64,000 nucleotides of DNA, taken from contig CAWEIS010000001.1 of NCBI GenBank assembly GCA_963809205.1, positions 248,001 through 312,000 on the forward strand, in the 5' to 3' direction. Within the stretch, counting starts at the first letter, position 1. Every line of letters begins with the position of its first letter. Origin of the DNA: DATLLN01 sp963809205. Its GTDB lineage: Bacteria; Actinomycetota; Thermoleophilia; Gaiellales; JAICJC01. The notes beneath the pieces were generated by a model, which worked only from the letters and a program-made list of their open reading frames with translations, was not told the origin of the DNA and made no database searches. A program made the translations under genes and the position numbers. Shown piece by piece: positions 51,518-63,971 of this stretch.

Positions 51518-51555
51518 CGCTTTATCGCATATGAGCTATATAGCTCATATGCGAT
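51514..51555 (+). promoter_or_regulatory. Sigma70-type promoter within a perfect 32-bp palindrome
   Basis: TTGACG (51514-51519), 17 bases, TATATA (51537-51542). The region 51524-51555 is a perfect palindrome, ATCGCATATGAGCTAT plus its exact complement, AT-rich in a GC-rich neighbourhood and centred on the -10 box. It looks like an operator bound by a dimeric repressor, with the start codon of the gene in its right arm. Confidence 0.75.
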
Positions 51556-52505
51556 ACGACGAGCTGTTGGCGCGGACGCAGACGATGCTCGAGTCAGGCG
51601 ACCTGTCGCCTGAGGCGCTCGGACGGTTCCTGGATCTGCGCACGCCGCGCCGGCGCCTCGACGCCGCCGCGATCCTCACGGCGCTCGGCATCGCCGTCGC
51701 GTATGCCGGCGTGGCGATCGCCTACGCGATCGGGTTCGGGGACATGTCGCGGCCCGCTCAGGATGTGACGCCGTTCGCGTTCCCGGCGGTCGCGATCGGC
51801 GCGTCCCTGGCGCTAGCCCGGACCAGGCGCCCGCGGTGGCAGACCGAGGCCGCCGGTCTGGTCGGGCAGGTCGCGTTGGCGGGGGCGTTCGTCACGCTGG
51901 CCGGCGTTCTGGATCCGCAGAACCCGGCCGCCTTTGGGGCGCTCTGCGGTCTCGCGGCGACGATTGAGGTGCTGGTGTGCCACCGGCTGATCGGAAGCGT
52001 GCGGCTGACCGGGTGGGGGTTGTCGGCGTCCGTTGTCGCCATGGTCAGCTTCGGCGCCGCGAGCGTCGGCGACCACTCGTCGGGCGACTCGCCGATTGGC
52101 GTGCCGGGGATGCTGCTGATCGAGGCGGGTGCAGCTGCCCTTCTGGCGGCCTGGCTGGTCACCCGGCGCAGCGACTTCGCGCCACACGCGGCGCGCACGG
52201 CGAGCCTACTGGCCTATGCGGCGGCCGTGGTGGGGTTGCTGACCGATGAGTATCCGCGTGATCTCCACGCGTGGCACTTCGTGCTCGCGTTGACCGCCGT
52301 CTTCACCTTCCTCGCTGCCGCCGCTCTGCGCATGGACGCCCTGATCTGGGTCGGCGCGCTGGGCGGACTGATCTGGCTGGGGGCGATCTCGCAGGTGGTT
52401 GGGAACAGTTCCGGCGCTGCATGGATGGTGGTGCTGGCCGGCGTCGGACTGGTGGGGCTCGGCGCACTGGAACGCACGGTGCGGGCTATAGTCTCGCCGG
52501 CATGA
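51549..52505 (+). CDS. Polytopic membrane protein of unknown function
   Basis: A 318-residue protein: a short soluble N-terminus (MRYDELLARTQTMLESGDLSPEALGRFLDLRTPRRR) and about nine hydrophobic helices from residue 42 on. No family recognised; it resembles DUF2157-like membrane proteins in layout only. The ATG at 51549 is chosen over one at 51531 because the -10 box spans 51537-51542; the mRNA would start at or next to the ATG. The stop overlaps the ahcY start (ATGA). Confidence 0.7.
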   Translation: MRYDELLARTQTMLESGDLSPEALGRFLDLRTPRRRLDAAAILTALGIAVAYAGVAIAYAIGFGDMSRPAQDVTPFAFPAVAIGASLALARTRRPRWQTEAAGLVGQVALAGAFVTLAGVLDPQNPAAFGALCGLAATIEVLVCHRLIGSVRLTGWGLSASVVAMVSFGAASVGDHSSGDSPIGVPGMLLIEAGAAALLAAWLVTRRSDFAPHAARTASLLAYAAAVVGLLTDEYPRDLHAWHFVLALTAVFTFLAAAALRMDALIWVGALGGLIWLGAISQVVGNSSGAAWMVVLAGVGLVGLGALERTVRAIVSPA

Positions 52506-53771
52506 GCGCCACGGCACGACACGACGTCGCAGATCTCGGCCTGGCCGATGCGGGCGGGCGCAGGATCGAGTGGGCCGACCGGCAGATGCCGGTGCTGGCG
52601 CAGATTCGCGAGCGCTTCGCGGCGGAGCGGCCGCTGCAGGGGATCCGCGTGTCGGCCTGCCTGCACGTGACCAGCGAGACGGCGAACCTGATGCGGACGC
52701 TGGCCGCCGGCGGCGCCGACGTTGCGCTGTGCGCATCCAACCCGCTTGTCGACGCAGGACGACGTCGCGGCCTCGCTGGTCGCCGACCACGGCATCGCCG
52801 TCTTCGCCGTCAACGGCGAGGACTCGGAGAGCTACTACCGGCACATCGAGGCGGCCGTCGACCACCGGCCGCACGTGACGATGGACGACGGCGCCGACGT
52901 GATCGGCGTCCTTCACTCGACCCGGCAGGATCAGCTGGGCGAGATCATGGGCGGCACCGAGGAGACGACGACCGGCGTCATCCGGCTGCGCGCGCTGGAG
53001 CGCGACGGCAAGCTCGGCTTCCCGATCGTCGCCGTCAACGACGCCAACACCAAGCACCTGTTCGACAACCGGTACGGCACCGGCCAGTCGACGATCGACG
53101 GCATCCTGCGTGCGACCAACGTGCTGCTGGCCGGGCGGACGTTCGTCGTCTGCGGCTACGGCTGGTGCGGCCGCGGCATCGCCGACCGCGCGCGCGGCCT
53201 GGGCTCGCACGTGATCGTCGTCGAGGTCGATCCGCTGCGCGCGCTGCAGGCCGTGATGGACGGCTTCCGTGTGATGCCGATCGCCGATGCCGCCCGCGTG
53301 GGCGACCTGTTCGTCACCGCCACCGGCGACAAGCACGTGCTCCGCAGCGAGCACTTCGAGCTGATGAAGGACGGAGCGATCCTCGCCAACACCGGGCACT
53401 TCAACGTCGAGATCGACATCCCGGCGCTGCGCAAGCTTGCCGGCGCAGTCAGCGTCGCCCGGCCGCTGGTCGAGCAGTTCGACCTGTCCGGCGGCCGCCG
53501 TGTGTTCCTGCTGGCCGAGGGCCGGCTGGTCAACCTGGCCGCCGCCGAGGGCCATCCCGCCGCGGTGATGGACATGAGCTTCGCCAACCAGGCGCTCGCC
53601 GCCGAGCACGTGGTCAAGCACCACGCGGAGCTCGAGAAGCGGGTCTACGAGATGCCGCGCGACATCGACGACGAGGTCGCCCGGCTCAAGCTTGCCAGCA
53701 TGGGCGTCGAGATCGACAAGCTGACCGACGAGCAGCGGCTCTACCTGGACTCCTGGGACGAAGGCACCTGA
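52502..53771 (+). CDS. ahcY: Adenosylhomocysteinase (one-base frameshift)
   Basis: AhcY splits S-adenosylhomocysteine into adenosine and homocysteine in the methylation cycle. ADRQMPVLAQIRERF and ACLHVTSETANLMRTL (substrate part) are in the first frame; GYGWCGRGIADRARGLGSHVIVVEVDP (NAD site), TGDKHVLRSEHF and NTGHFNVEID lie in the second. Dropping T52747 gives CTG-TCG-ACG-CAG-GAC and the expected SNPLSTQDDVAASL junction, for 422 residues. The gene is otherwise complete, so an assembly error is likely. TATAGT (52487-52492) ends 9 nt before the ATG. Confidence 0.92.
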
Positions 53772-53773
53772 CC

Positions 53774-53806
53774 GTGTAACAAAGGGGTCTGACCCCGTTG
53801 TTACAC
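53774..53806. repeat. GGGGTC-T-GACCCC palindrome between ahcY and mtnA
   Basis: A 33-base palindrome, arms GTGTAACAAAGGGGTC and GACCCCGTTGTTACAC around T with a single mismatch. It begins two bases after the ahcY stop and ends nine bases before the mtnA TTG. Its inner 22 bases are the same as in the element at 23391-23423; only the outer bases differ. Confidence 0.92.
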
Positions 53807-53814
53807 CGAGCGCG

Positions 53815-54799
53815 TTGACCATCCAGCCCGAGCAGATCGCCCGCCTCGAGAACGGCGAGCTGGTGCTGCTCGACCAGCGGCTGCTGCCCGCCGAGCGCGT
53901 GGAGCAGCGCTACTCGCGGTGGCAGGACATCGCGGACGCGATCCGCACCATGGTCGTCCGCGGCGCGCCCGCCATCGGCGTGGCGGCCGCCTACGGCGTC
54001 GCGGTCGCCGCGCGGTCGGGGCGCGTCGGAGCTGGACGCCGCCTGCCCGGGCTTGGTCGCCGCCCGGCCGACGGCCGTCAACCTGCCCTGGGCGGTTGGC
54101 CGGATGCGCGAGGTGGCCGACGCCGCACCGGACGGCGAGCTGATCGCGACGCTCGATGCCGCCGCCGCAGTGCTGCATGCCGAGGAAGTCGAGCGCTGCC
54201 ACCTGATCGGCGACCATGGGGCAGCCCTGATCCCCGACGGCGGCGCCGTGCTCACCCACTGCAACGCGGGGGCGCTCGCCACCGGCGGCTACGGCACGGC
54301 GCTGGGCGTGATCCGCTCGGCGTACAGCCGCGACCCGTCGATCTCGGTGTGGGTGGACGAGACCCGGCCGCTGCTGCAGGGCGCCCGGCTGACCGCCTGG
54401 GAGCTGGTCGAGGACGGCATCCCGGCGACGCTGGTCACCGACTCGATGGCCGGCTGGCTGATGGCGCAGGGCCGCGTCCAGGCCGTGGTCACCGGTGCCG
54501 ACCGGGTCGCGCGAAACGGCGACGCGGCGAACAAGATCGGCACCTATGCGCTGAGCGTGCTCGCCGGCGCCCACGGCGTGCCGTTCTACATCGCCGCGCC
54601 GAGCTCGACCATCGACGCCACGCTGGCGTCGGGGGCCGAGATCCCGATCGAGCACCGCGACCCGTCCGAGGTGCGTGGCGGCCAGGCCGCGGAGGGGATC
54701 GACGTCTACAATCCCGCCTTCGACGTGACCCCGGCCGAGAACATCACCGCCATCGTCACCGAGCACGGCGTCCACCGACCACCGTACGACCTTGGCTGA
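53815..54799 (+). CDS. mtnA: S-methyl-5-thioribose-1-phosphate isomerase (one-base frameshift)
   Basis: MtnA isomerises methylthioribose-1-phosphate in methionine salvage. TMVVRGAPAIGVAAAYG (residues about 44-60) is in the first frame. LTHCNAGALATGGYGTALGVI with the catalytic Cys, and VTGADRVARNGDAANKIGTY with the catalytic Asp, are in the second. One G too many in the GGGG run at 54018-54021 explains the shift; correction gives GASELDAACPGLVAARPTAV and 327 residues. TTG start 53815 is inferred, as no ATG or GTG fits. Follows ahcY across the palindrome, both serving the SAM/methionine cycle. Confidence 0.87.
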
Positions 54800-55944
54800 T
54801 CTCGCCGCCGAGCTCGACGCGCTCGACCCGGACACTGCCGCGGCGCTGGAGCACTGGGGGTTCGACCGGAGCCGTCTGCTGGGCTGGGCCGAGCACCTGC
54901 TGCCCGGCGACGGCGCATCGAACCGGGTGCGCGGCCAGGTCACGCCGCCGCTGCCCGAGGACGTCGACTCGCTCCCCGACCGGACGTCGGACGAGGGGCG
55001 CAGGCTCGAGCTGCTCGGCCTGGAGGCGATCCGCGGGGGCGAGCTGGCCGTGGTGGTGCTGGCCGGCGGCATGGCGACCCGCATGGGCGGCGTGGTCAAG
55101 GCGCTGGTCGAGATCCGCCCGGGGCTGACGTTCCTTGATGCCCGGCTGGCGGAGCGCGAGCACTGGTCGGCCGTGGCCAACGCCCCGTTGCCGCTGGTGA
55201 TGATGACCAGCTACGCGACGGACGACCCGATCCGCGAGACACTGGGCGACACCCTCGACGGCCGCCGGGTCGACGCGTTCACCCAGGGCGTCTCGCTGCG
55301 CCTGACGCCCGACGGCCATCTGTTCCGCACGGCGGAGGACCGGCCCAGCCTGCACGCCACCGGCCACGGCGACCTGCCGGACAGCATCCGCGGCGACCGG
55401 CACGCTCGGCCGACTGATGGACGACGGCGTCCGCGTCGTGTGGATCGCCAACCTCGACAACCTGGGCGCGGCCATCGACCCGCTGGTGCTGGGCAAGCAC
55501 CTGGACGGCGGCGCCCCGCTGACGGTCGAGGTGGTCGAGAAGGTGCCGGGCGACCGCGGCGGCAGCCCCTTCCGGGTGGACGGCCGGCCGGTGATCCTGG
55601 AGAGCTTTCGCGTGCCGGATGACGTGGACGAGGACTCGGTCGGCGTCTTCAACACGAACACGTTCCTGGTGGACGCCGCGGAGCTGCGCGACCTGGACAT
55701 GCTCTGGACGTGGTTCCGGGTCGAGAAGTCTGTCGACGGGCGGCCGGCGATCCAGTTCGAGCGCCTGATCGGCGAGCTGACCTCGGCCCTTCGCTCCTCG
55801 TTCCTGCTGGTGCCGCGCGACGGCCCCGAGTCGCGCTTCATCCCGGCCAAGGACCACGGCGAGCTGGACGCCAACCGCGCCGCGATCTCGGCGCGCGTCG
55901 CGCTTTATCTGACCGCGGCGGAACGCCAGCGGCACGGTCCGTGA
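54792..55944 (+). CDS. UDPGP-family nucleotidyltransferase (one-base frameshift)
   Basis: A UTP-sugar-1-phosphate uridylyltransferase-like enzyme, 383 residues after correction. VVVLAGGMATRMGGVVKALVEI (residues about 79-100) is the nucleotide loop of the UDP-GlcNAc/UDP-glucose pyrophosphorylase family. VRVVWIANLDNLGAAIDP and SVGVFNTNTFLVDA are the sugar-binding parts in the second frame. A doubled G at 55392-55393 causes the break (expected IRATGTLGRLMDDG). Substrate sugar unknown. TTG start overlaps mtnA by 8 bases. Confidence 0.78.
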
Positions 55945-55980
55945 CAACGCCGTGACGCCGCGCCCGGGTAGCGTCGCCGG

Positions 55981-56700
55981 GTGCCGTCGCCGCTCGACCT
56001 GCTGACTCCTCCGCGCTGCGCCCTCTGCACGAGCGCAGGGCCGCTGCTGTGTTCCCGCTGCCTGCTGCGGCTGCCGCTGATCGGCGGCCCGCTCTGCGAG
56101 CGCTGCGGCGCGCCCGCCGAGCGGGCGCTCGACGCCTGCGCCGAGTGCCGCGGCCGGCGGCTGGGCTTCGACACGGCCCGCGCCGCCGTGCTGCACGACG
56201 GCGCGGGGCGGGAGCTGGTGCACGCGCTGAAGACGGGCCGGCTACGCGGCCTCGCCGAGCACGGGGCGGGGCTGGTCGCGCTGGTGGTGGAGCGGCCGGA
56301 CGCCGACCTCGTCACCTGGGTGCCCCCCGACCGCTGGCGGACGATCCGCCGCGGCTGCCACCCGGCGGAGCTCGTCGCCCGCGCGCTGGCCGGCCGCTGG
56401 GGCATGGCGTGCGGGCCGTTGCTGACCACGACCGGCCGCCGCCGGCCGCAGCGCGGGCTTCGCTCCGCCCAGCGGCGAGCCAACGTCCGCGACGCCTTCC
56501 GCGCGGCCGGAATCCCGCCGGCGAGCGTCATCCTGGTGGACGACGTTCACACTACGGGCGCGACGCTGTCCGAGTGCGGGACGGTGCTGCGGCGGGCCGG
56601 CGCCACCCGGGTGAGCGCCGTCGCCCTGGCACGCGCTCCTGGCCCGGGGGTCTCGCCGATACCGCAATTCGGTGACGTGAACGACAGCCTGCCCATGTGA
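55981..56700 (+). CDS. ComF-family phosphoribosyltransferase-like protein
   Basis: A 239-residue protein with N-terminal zinc-ribbon cysteines (PRCALC, CSRC, CERCG, CAECRG within residues about 12-58) and a C-terminal phosphoribosyltransferase domain with the PRPP loop VILVDDVHTTGATLSEC near residues 181-197. QRGLRSAQRRANV is the ComF mark. The family is linked to DNA uptake or repair; true reaction unknown. TAGCGT (55969-55974) ends 6 nt before the GTG start. Confidence 0.86.
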   Translation: MPSPLDLLTPPRCALCTSAGPLLCSRCLLRLPLIGGPLCERCGAPAERALDACAECRGRRLGFDTARAAVLHDGAGRELVHALKTGRLRGLAEHGAGLVALVVERPDADLVTWVPPDRWRTIRRGCHPAELVARALAGRWGMACGPLLTTTGRRRPQRGLRSAQRRANVRDAFRAAGIPPASVILVDDVHTTGATLSECGTVLRRAGATRVSAVALARAPGPGVSPIPQFGDVNDSLPM

Positions 56701-58648
56701 TGCTTCGGCAGGTGGAGGCAGCCTCGTCGCAGGCTCACCCGCGCCCGTTGCTCGAGGCGCTGCTCGAACATGCCCGCACGGTGCTCGCGGCCGACCATGT
56801 CTCCCTGCACAGCAACGACGCGGCGGGCTGGGTTCTCGAGGCGCGGTTCCGCGATCTGCAGCGGTCGACGACGAGGCTCGGCGCGCCCAGGCCCTGCACC
56901 GGTCGCTGATCGTGCACGGCCCCGCGGTCACCTACGTTCACCTGCGAGACGGCACGCCGCTGCACATGAGTCCCCAGATCGAGCGGATGACCGGCATCCC
57001 GGTCGGGGACTGGTTGTCGGGCAAGCACACGTGGAGCGACATCCTGCACCCCGACGATCAGCCGGAGGCGTCGGCGCGCTATGGCGAGTTCATGGACCGG
57101 GGGGAGTCGTACCGCGGCTCGTACCGCATCGTTCACCGCGACGGCACCGTTCACTGGGTGGACGATCAGGCGGTCGTCCTGCACGGCGCAAACGGCGAGC
57201 CCGACATGATCCAGGGCGTCGCGATCGACGTCACCGCGTCGAAGGAGGCCGAGCTCGCGCTGCGCTGGTCGGAGCGGCAGCTGCGGGAGATGGTCTCGGG
57301 GCTGCGGCTGATTGCGGTGTTCACCGACATGGACGGCCGGATCACCGACGTCAACCCGGAGTTCGAGCACGTCACCGGCTGGCGGCGGGACGATGTCGCC
57401 GGGCGGATGTGGGCCGAGGTCTGCGTCCCGCCGGATGACGCCGGACAGCACAACCGCTTTCAGGCGGCGATGGCCGCGGGCCGGCCGATCACCCACCTGG
57501 ACGCGCCGCTCCTGCTGCGCGACGGCTCGCGGCGGCTGATCTCGTGGAACCGCAGCTCGCTGTTCGACGGCGCCGGACGCCCGACCGGGACGGCCGGCAT
57601 CGGCGAGGACATCACCGACCGCGCGGCGGCGGAGCGCGCGCTGCGCGAGAGCGAGGAGCGCTACCGCGGCCTGGCCGAGCACAACGTGGCCGGCGTCTGG
57701 CAGACCGACGCGGGCGACCGTCTGGTGTACGTCAACCCGGCGCTCTGCCGGATGCTGGGTGTCACCGGCTCCGCCGAGCTGCTGGGCCGGCCGCTGTCGT
57801 CGTTCCTGGCGGTCGGCGCCGATGGCCGGGCGAGCCATCAGACCGAGCTGGTGCGGCCGGACGGCCAGCGGCGGACGGCGCTCGTCTCCACAGTCCCGCT
57901 GCGCGGCGCCGACGGCGAGCCGGCGGGCGCGCTGGGGACGCTGGTCGACGTCAGCGACCTGCGCAACGCCGAGGCCGCGCTGCGGGAGAGCGAGTCCCGC
58001 CGCCAGTGGGTGCTGGGCGAGCTGCTGCGTGCCGAGCAGGCGGAGCGGGCGCGGATCGCGGCCGAGCTGCACGACGACACGGTGCAGGTGATGGCCGCGA
58101 CGCTGTTCTCGCTCGACCGGCTGGAGCACGCCGACGCCGCGGACGCAGCGTCGCACGTGCGGGCCGCCCGCGCGCTGCTGGCAACGGCGACGGAGCGCAC
58201 GCGGCGGCTGATGTTCGAGCTGCGCCCGCCGCTGCTGGAGGCCCAGGGCCTGGGCCCGGCGCTGAACGAACTGGCTATCCAGTTCCGCCGCGAGACCGGC
58301 GTCGAGGTGCGGACGATGCTCAGCGTGCACCGCTACCCGGAGCCGATCGAGCTGCTCGTCTACCGGGTCGTCCAGGAGGCCGTGTCCAACTGCCGCAAGC
58401 ACGCCCGGGCGAGCCACCTGCTGATCGCTCTGCGGGAGGACGGGCCGGCGATCGCAGGCGAGGTGCGCGACGACGGGCGGGGGTTCGACGCCCCCGCGGC
58501 GCTCGATCGCTCGCGAATGCGCCTGCACCTCGGCCTGGACGCGATGCGCGAGCGCGTGCTACTCGCGGGCGGCGAGTACCGGCTGGAGACGGCGCCCGGC
58601 GAGGGTACCCGGATCGCGTTCACGATCCCCCTCGGCGCCGACATATGA
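56697..58648 (+). CDS. PAS-domain sensor histidine kinase, HisKA_3 type (frameshifted)
   Basis: A soluble multi-PAS kinase, about 650 residues after correction. An N-terminal helical stretch (LLEALLEHARTVLAADHV) leads to three PAS/PAC units (residues about 70-185, 195-310, 320-435), then the NarL-type dimer/phosphoacceptor helix with ERARIAAELHDDTVQVMAA (His in ELHDD) and an ATPase with AVSNCRKHARA and DDGRGFD. A base is missing near 56860: the first frame ends at 56909 while AVDDEARRAQALHRSLIVHG continues the protein in the second. No response regulator is adjacent. Confidence 0.85.
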
Positions 58649-58685
58649 TGGGGCGGCACGCCGTCTCGACCGGAAGGAGCCTCGG

Positions 58686-59243
58686 ATGCGACTGCAGGTG
58701 AAGGGCCGACACCTCGACGTGACGGACGCGCTCTTCCAGTACGCCGAGCGGAAGCTGGGCAAGCTGTCCAAGCACCTGTCCGACGAGAGCCGGCTCGAAC
58801 TTGAGCTGATCGTCGAGCAGAACCCGAGCATCTCGGATGACCAGGTGGCCGAGGCGACGATCTGGACCAAGGGTCCGGTGCTGCGCGCCCGCGAGGCCTC
58901 GACCGATATGTACGCGTCGATCGACATGGTCGCGGAGAAGCTCGAGCGCCAGGTCAAGCGGTACCGCGAGCGGCGGTCCCGCAAGGGGGCCCAGCACATC
59001 GCCAGCCACGTCGCGCACGTGCCGGAGCCGGTCGCAACCCTGCCCGAGGAGGACGAAGCGGTGATCGTGAAGACGAAGCAGTTCAACATGAAGCCGATGA
59101 CCGAGGAGGAGGCGATGCTCCAGCTCGAGCTGATCGGCCACGACTTCTTCGTGTTCGTGCACGCGGAGACCGACGAGGTCAATGTGATCTACCGCCGCCG
59201 CGACGGAAACTACGGCCTGATCGAGCCCACCCGCTCGGAGTGA
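58686..59243 (+). CDS. hpf: Ribosome hibernation promoting factor, long form
   Basis: A 185-residue HPF that dimerises 70S ribosomes in stationary phase. N-terminal HPF/RaiA fold (LQVKGRHLDVTDALFQYAERKLGKLSKHL, residues 3-31) and the long-form C-terminal domain (VKTKQFNMKPMTEEEAMLQLELIGHDFFVFVHAETDEVNVIYRRRDGNYGLIEP) joined by a linker. AAGGAG precedes the ATG at good distance. It is located just before secA in many Gram-positive genomes. Its stop codon is the first triplet of the palindrome at 59241. Confidence 0.93.
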   Translation: MRLQVKGRHLDVTDALFQYAERKLGKLSKHLSDESRLELELIVEQNPSISDDQVAEATIWTKGPVLRAREASTDMYASIDMVAEKLERQVKRYRERRSRKGAQHIASHVAHVPEPVATLPEEDEAVIVKTKQFNMKPMTEEEAMLQLELIGHDFFVFVHAETDEVNVIYRRRDGNYGLIEPTRSE

Positions 59244-59270
59244 AAACACGGGGTCAGACCCCGTGTTTCA
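59241..59270. repeat. GGGGTC-A-GACCCC palindrome shared by two stop codons
   Basis: A 30-base palindrome TGAAAACACGGGGTC / GACCCCGTGTTTCA around A, with one bulged A. Its first three bases are the TGA of hpf and its last three, TCA, are the stop of the leftward EamA gene, so the element exactly fills the space between two convergent genes. Confidence 0.93.
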
Positions 59271-60098
59271 GCCTGCGCTGATCAGCGCAGCGCCGCCCAG
59301 CGCCAGCACGACGCCGGCCCGCTGCGAGCCGGCCAGCCGCTCGCCCAGCCGGCGATGCGCCAGGCCGACCGTGACCACTGGGTAGAGCGACGAGAGCACG
59401 GCGACCACGGACAGCAGGCCGGCGGTGGTGGCGGCCGCGTAGCTGACGTTGGCCGCGGTGTCGAGGAGGCCGATTCCGGCCAGGCCGGGGAGCGCCGGCC
59501 GGCGGACGGGCGGCCGGACGACCAGCGCGACCGCCGCGAAGATCAGCACCGAGGTCACCCGAGACGCGGTCACGCCGAGCAGCGGGTCGGTCTGCGCCGC
59601 CGTCGAGAGCAACACCAGCTGGAGCCCGACGGCGACCGTCGCCACCAGGGCCAGCAGGAAGCTGCGCCGCTGGGCGGCCGGGTCGGGATGTCCATGCTCC
59701 GGCTCGCGCGACGCGAGCACCACGCCGACCAGCGCGGCGACGATGCCCGCCGACTGCAGCGGCGAGGGCAGATCGCCACCGGCCAGGCTGACGATCACCG
59801 GGACGGCGGCACTGGTGGACAGAACCGGCGCGGCGATGCTCATCGACCCGATGGTCAGCGCCCGGTAGAACGTCGTGATCGCAACGGCGCTCAGCAGCCC
59901 GGCGGCGACGCCGGCCAGCGTTCCCCGCGCGGAGACGTCGATCCCGCGGACGGCGGCCACCACCACCAGGGACAGCAGACCTGCGATCTGGCCGGCCAGG
60001 ATCACCGTGACCAGGGCGTTGCGGCGGCTGGCCATGCCGCCCAGGTAGTCTCCGACGCCCCACATCAGCGATGCGGCGAGGGCGAGCGCGACGGCCAT
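59268..60098 (-). CDS. EamA/DMT-family transporter
   Basis: A 276-residue membrane protein with about ten helices in two EamA repeats (helices within residues 1-135 and 150-276). LAASLMWGVGDYLGGMASRR starts it, and LSSLYPVVTVGLAHRRLGERL is the typical conserved segment near the end of the second repeat. Substrate unknown. Leftward TAGCGT (60112-60107) ends 8 nt before the ATG, divergent from secA. The stop is part of the palindrome. Confidence 0.82.
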   Translation of the reverse strand: MAVALALAASLMWGVGDYLGGMASRRNALVTVILAGQIAGLLSLVVVAAVRGIDVSARGTLAGVAAGLLSAVAITTFYRALTIGSMSIAAPVLSTSAAVPVIVSLAGGDLPSPLQSAGIVAALVGVVLASREPEHGHPDPAAQRRSFLLALVATVAVGLQLVLLSTAAQTDPLLGVTASRVTSVLIFAAVALVVRPPVRRPALPGLAGIGLLDTAANVSYAAATTAGLLSVVAVLSSLYPVVTVGLAHRRLGERLAGSQRAGVVLALGGAALISAG

Positions 60099-60153
60099 GG
60101 CCGGGGACGCTACAACCGTTCGCCAAACCCCGGTTGGTACGATCCGCATCGTC

Positions 60154-62758
<2,605 letters not shown>

Positions 62759-62762
62759 CGCG

Positions 62763-63890
62763 ATGGCCACGGAAACGCAGGGGCCTCGGTCTCCCGAGGA
62801 GCTGAAGAGCGCGATCGAGGAGATCCGCAGCGGCCTCTCCTGGGCCCGCGACTACCTCGATCCGCCGGCGCAGGAGGCGCGGCTGGCCGACCTCGACCGG
62901 CAGATGGAAGCGCCGGGCTTCTGGGACGACCAGCAGAAGGCGGCCAGGATCTCCTCGGAGCGGGCGCGCGTCCAGCGCAAGCTGGAGACGATGGGCTCGC
63001 TCGAGTCCGAGGTGGCCGAGCTGGACAGCATGCTCGAGCTGGCTGACGAGGAGCCGGAGTGGCGGGACGAGCTGGAGCGGTCGGTCGACCGCCTGTCCGG
63101 CGACGTCGGCAGGCTACAGGAGGACGCGCTGTTCACCGGCGAGTACGACAGCGGCCCGGCCGTGGTCACCATCCACGCCGGCGCCGGCGGCACCGACAGT
63201 CAGGACTGGACGGAGATCCTGTTTCGCATGTACCAGCGCTGGGCCGACTCGCGCGGGTTCAAGGTCGAGGTGCTCGACCAGACCCCGGGGGAGGAGGCCG
63301 GCCTGAAGAGCGTCACGTTCACGCTGACCGGCGACAACGCCTATGGGATCATGCAGGCCGAGAAGGGCGTCCACCGGCTGGTGCGGCTGTCCCCGTTCGA
63401 CTCCGCCCACCGCCGGCACACGAGCTTCACCCAGGTGGAGCTGGCGCCGTTGGTCGAGGACGACGTCGAGGTGGAGATCTCCGACGACGACCTGCGGATC
63501 GACACGTACCGTTCGCAGGGCGCGGGCGGCCAGCACGTCAACAAGACCGACAGCGCCGTGCGGATCACGCACATCCCCTCGGGGATCGTCGTCCAGTGCC
63601 AGAACGAGCGCTCCCAGCTGCAGAACAAGGCGCAGGCGATGCGCATTCTGAAGAGTCGTTTGATCGAGCGAGAACACGAGCTACGCGAGCAGGCACTTGC
63701 GAAGGAACGCGGTGAGGCGCAGGACATTTCGTTCGGGAGTCAAATCCGTTCGTACGTCCTGCATCCGTACACCATGGTCAACGATCACCGCACGAACGTG
63801 AAGATCGGAAACGCCCAGGGGGTGCTGGACGGCGACCTGGACGAGCTGATCCACGCCTATCTCCTGAGCCGCGCGACGGGGCGGGGGTAA
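62763..63890 (+). CDS. prfB: Peptide chain release factor 2
   Basis: RF2 reads UGA/UAA. The 375-residue protein has the GGQ motif in GAGGQHVNKTDSAVRITH (GGQ at residues 255-257) and HRLVRLSPFDSAHRRHTSF with the RF2-type SPF tripeptide. The frame is continuous through the N-terminal region where many bacteria use a programmed +1 frameshift at an in-frame UGA; no such site exists here, so autoregulation by that route is absent. Starts 4 bases after secA. Confidence 0.94.
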   Translation: MATETQGPRSPEELKSAIEEIRSGLSWARDYLDPPAQEARLADLDRQMEAPGFWDDQQKAARISSERARVQRKLETMGSLESEVAELDSMLELADEEPEWRDELERSVDRLSGDVGRLQEDALFTGEYDSGPAVVTIHAGAGGTDSQDWTEILFRMYQRWADSRGFKVEVLDQTPGEEAGLKSVTFTLTGDNAYGIMQAEKGVHRLVRLSPFDSAHRRHTSFTQVELAPLVEDDVEVEISDDDLRIDTYRSQGAGGQHVNKTDSAVRITHIPSGIVVQCQNERSQLQNKAQAMRILKSRLIEREHELREQALAKERGEAQDISFGSQIRSYVLHPYTMVNDHRTNVKIGNAQGVLDGDLDELIHAYLLSRATGRG

Positions 63891-63942
63891 TCCTTGTCCG
63901 TTGCGCGCGACCGCCCCGAGGGCTACCCTGACCGGAACGTTT

Positions 63943-63964
63943 CGGGCGTGGACGCCCCCGTTTT
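63943..63964 (+). terminator. Weak hairpin with TTTT after prfB
   Basis: GGGCG / CGCCC with a small loop (about 63944-63957) then CCG and TTTT. The stem is short, so termination is uncertain. A TACCCT box at about 63924-63929 may instead serve the next gene. Confidence 0.3.
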
Positions 63965-63971
63965 GCCTGCA

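Noticed and set aside
51531..51551. ATG at 51531 as the start of the membrane protein
   Set aside because: It lies upstream of the -10 box, so it would not be on the transcript from the visible promoter; ATG 51549 fits.
62763..62850. Programmed +1 frameshift in prfB
   Set aside because: The frame is continuous from the ATG and no in-frame TGA with a slippery CTT is present near codon 26.
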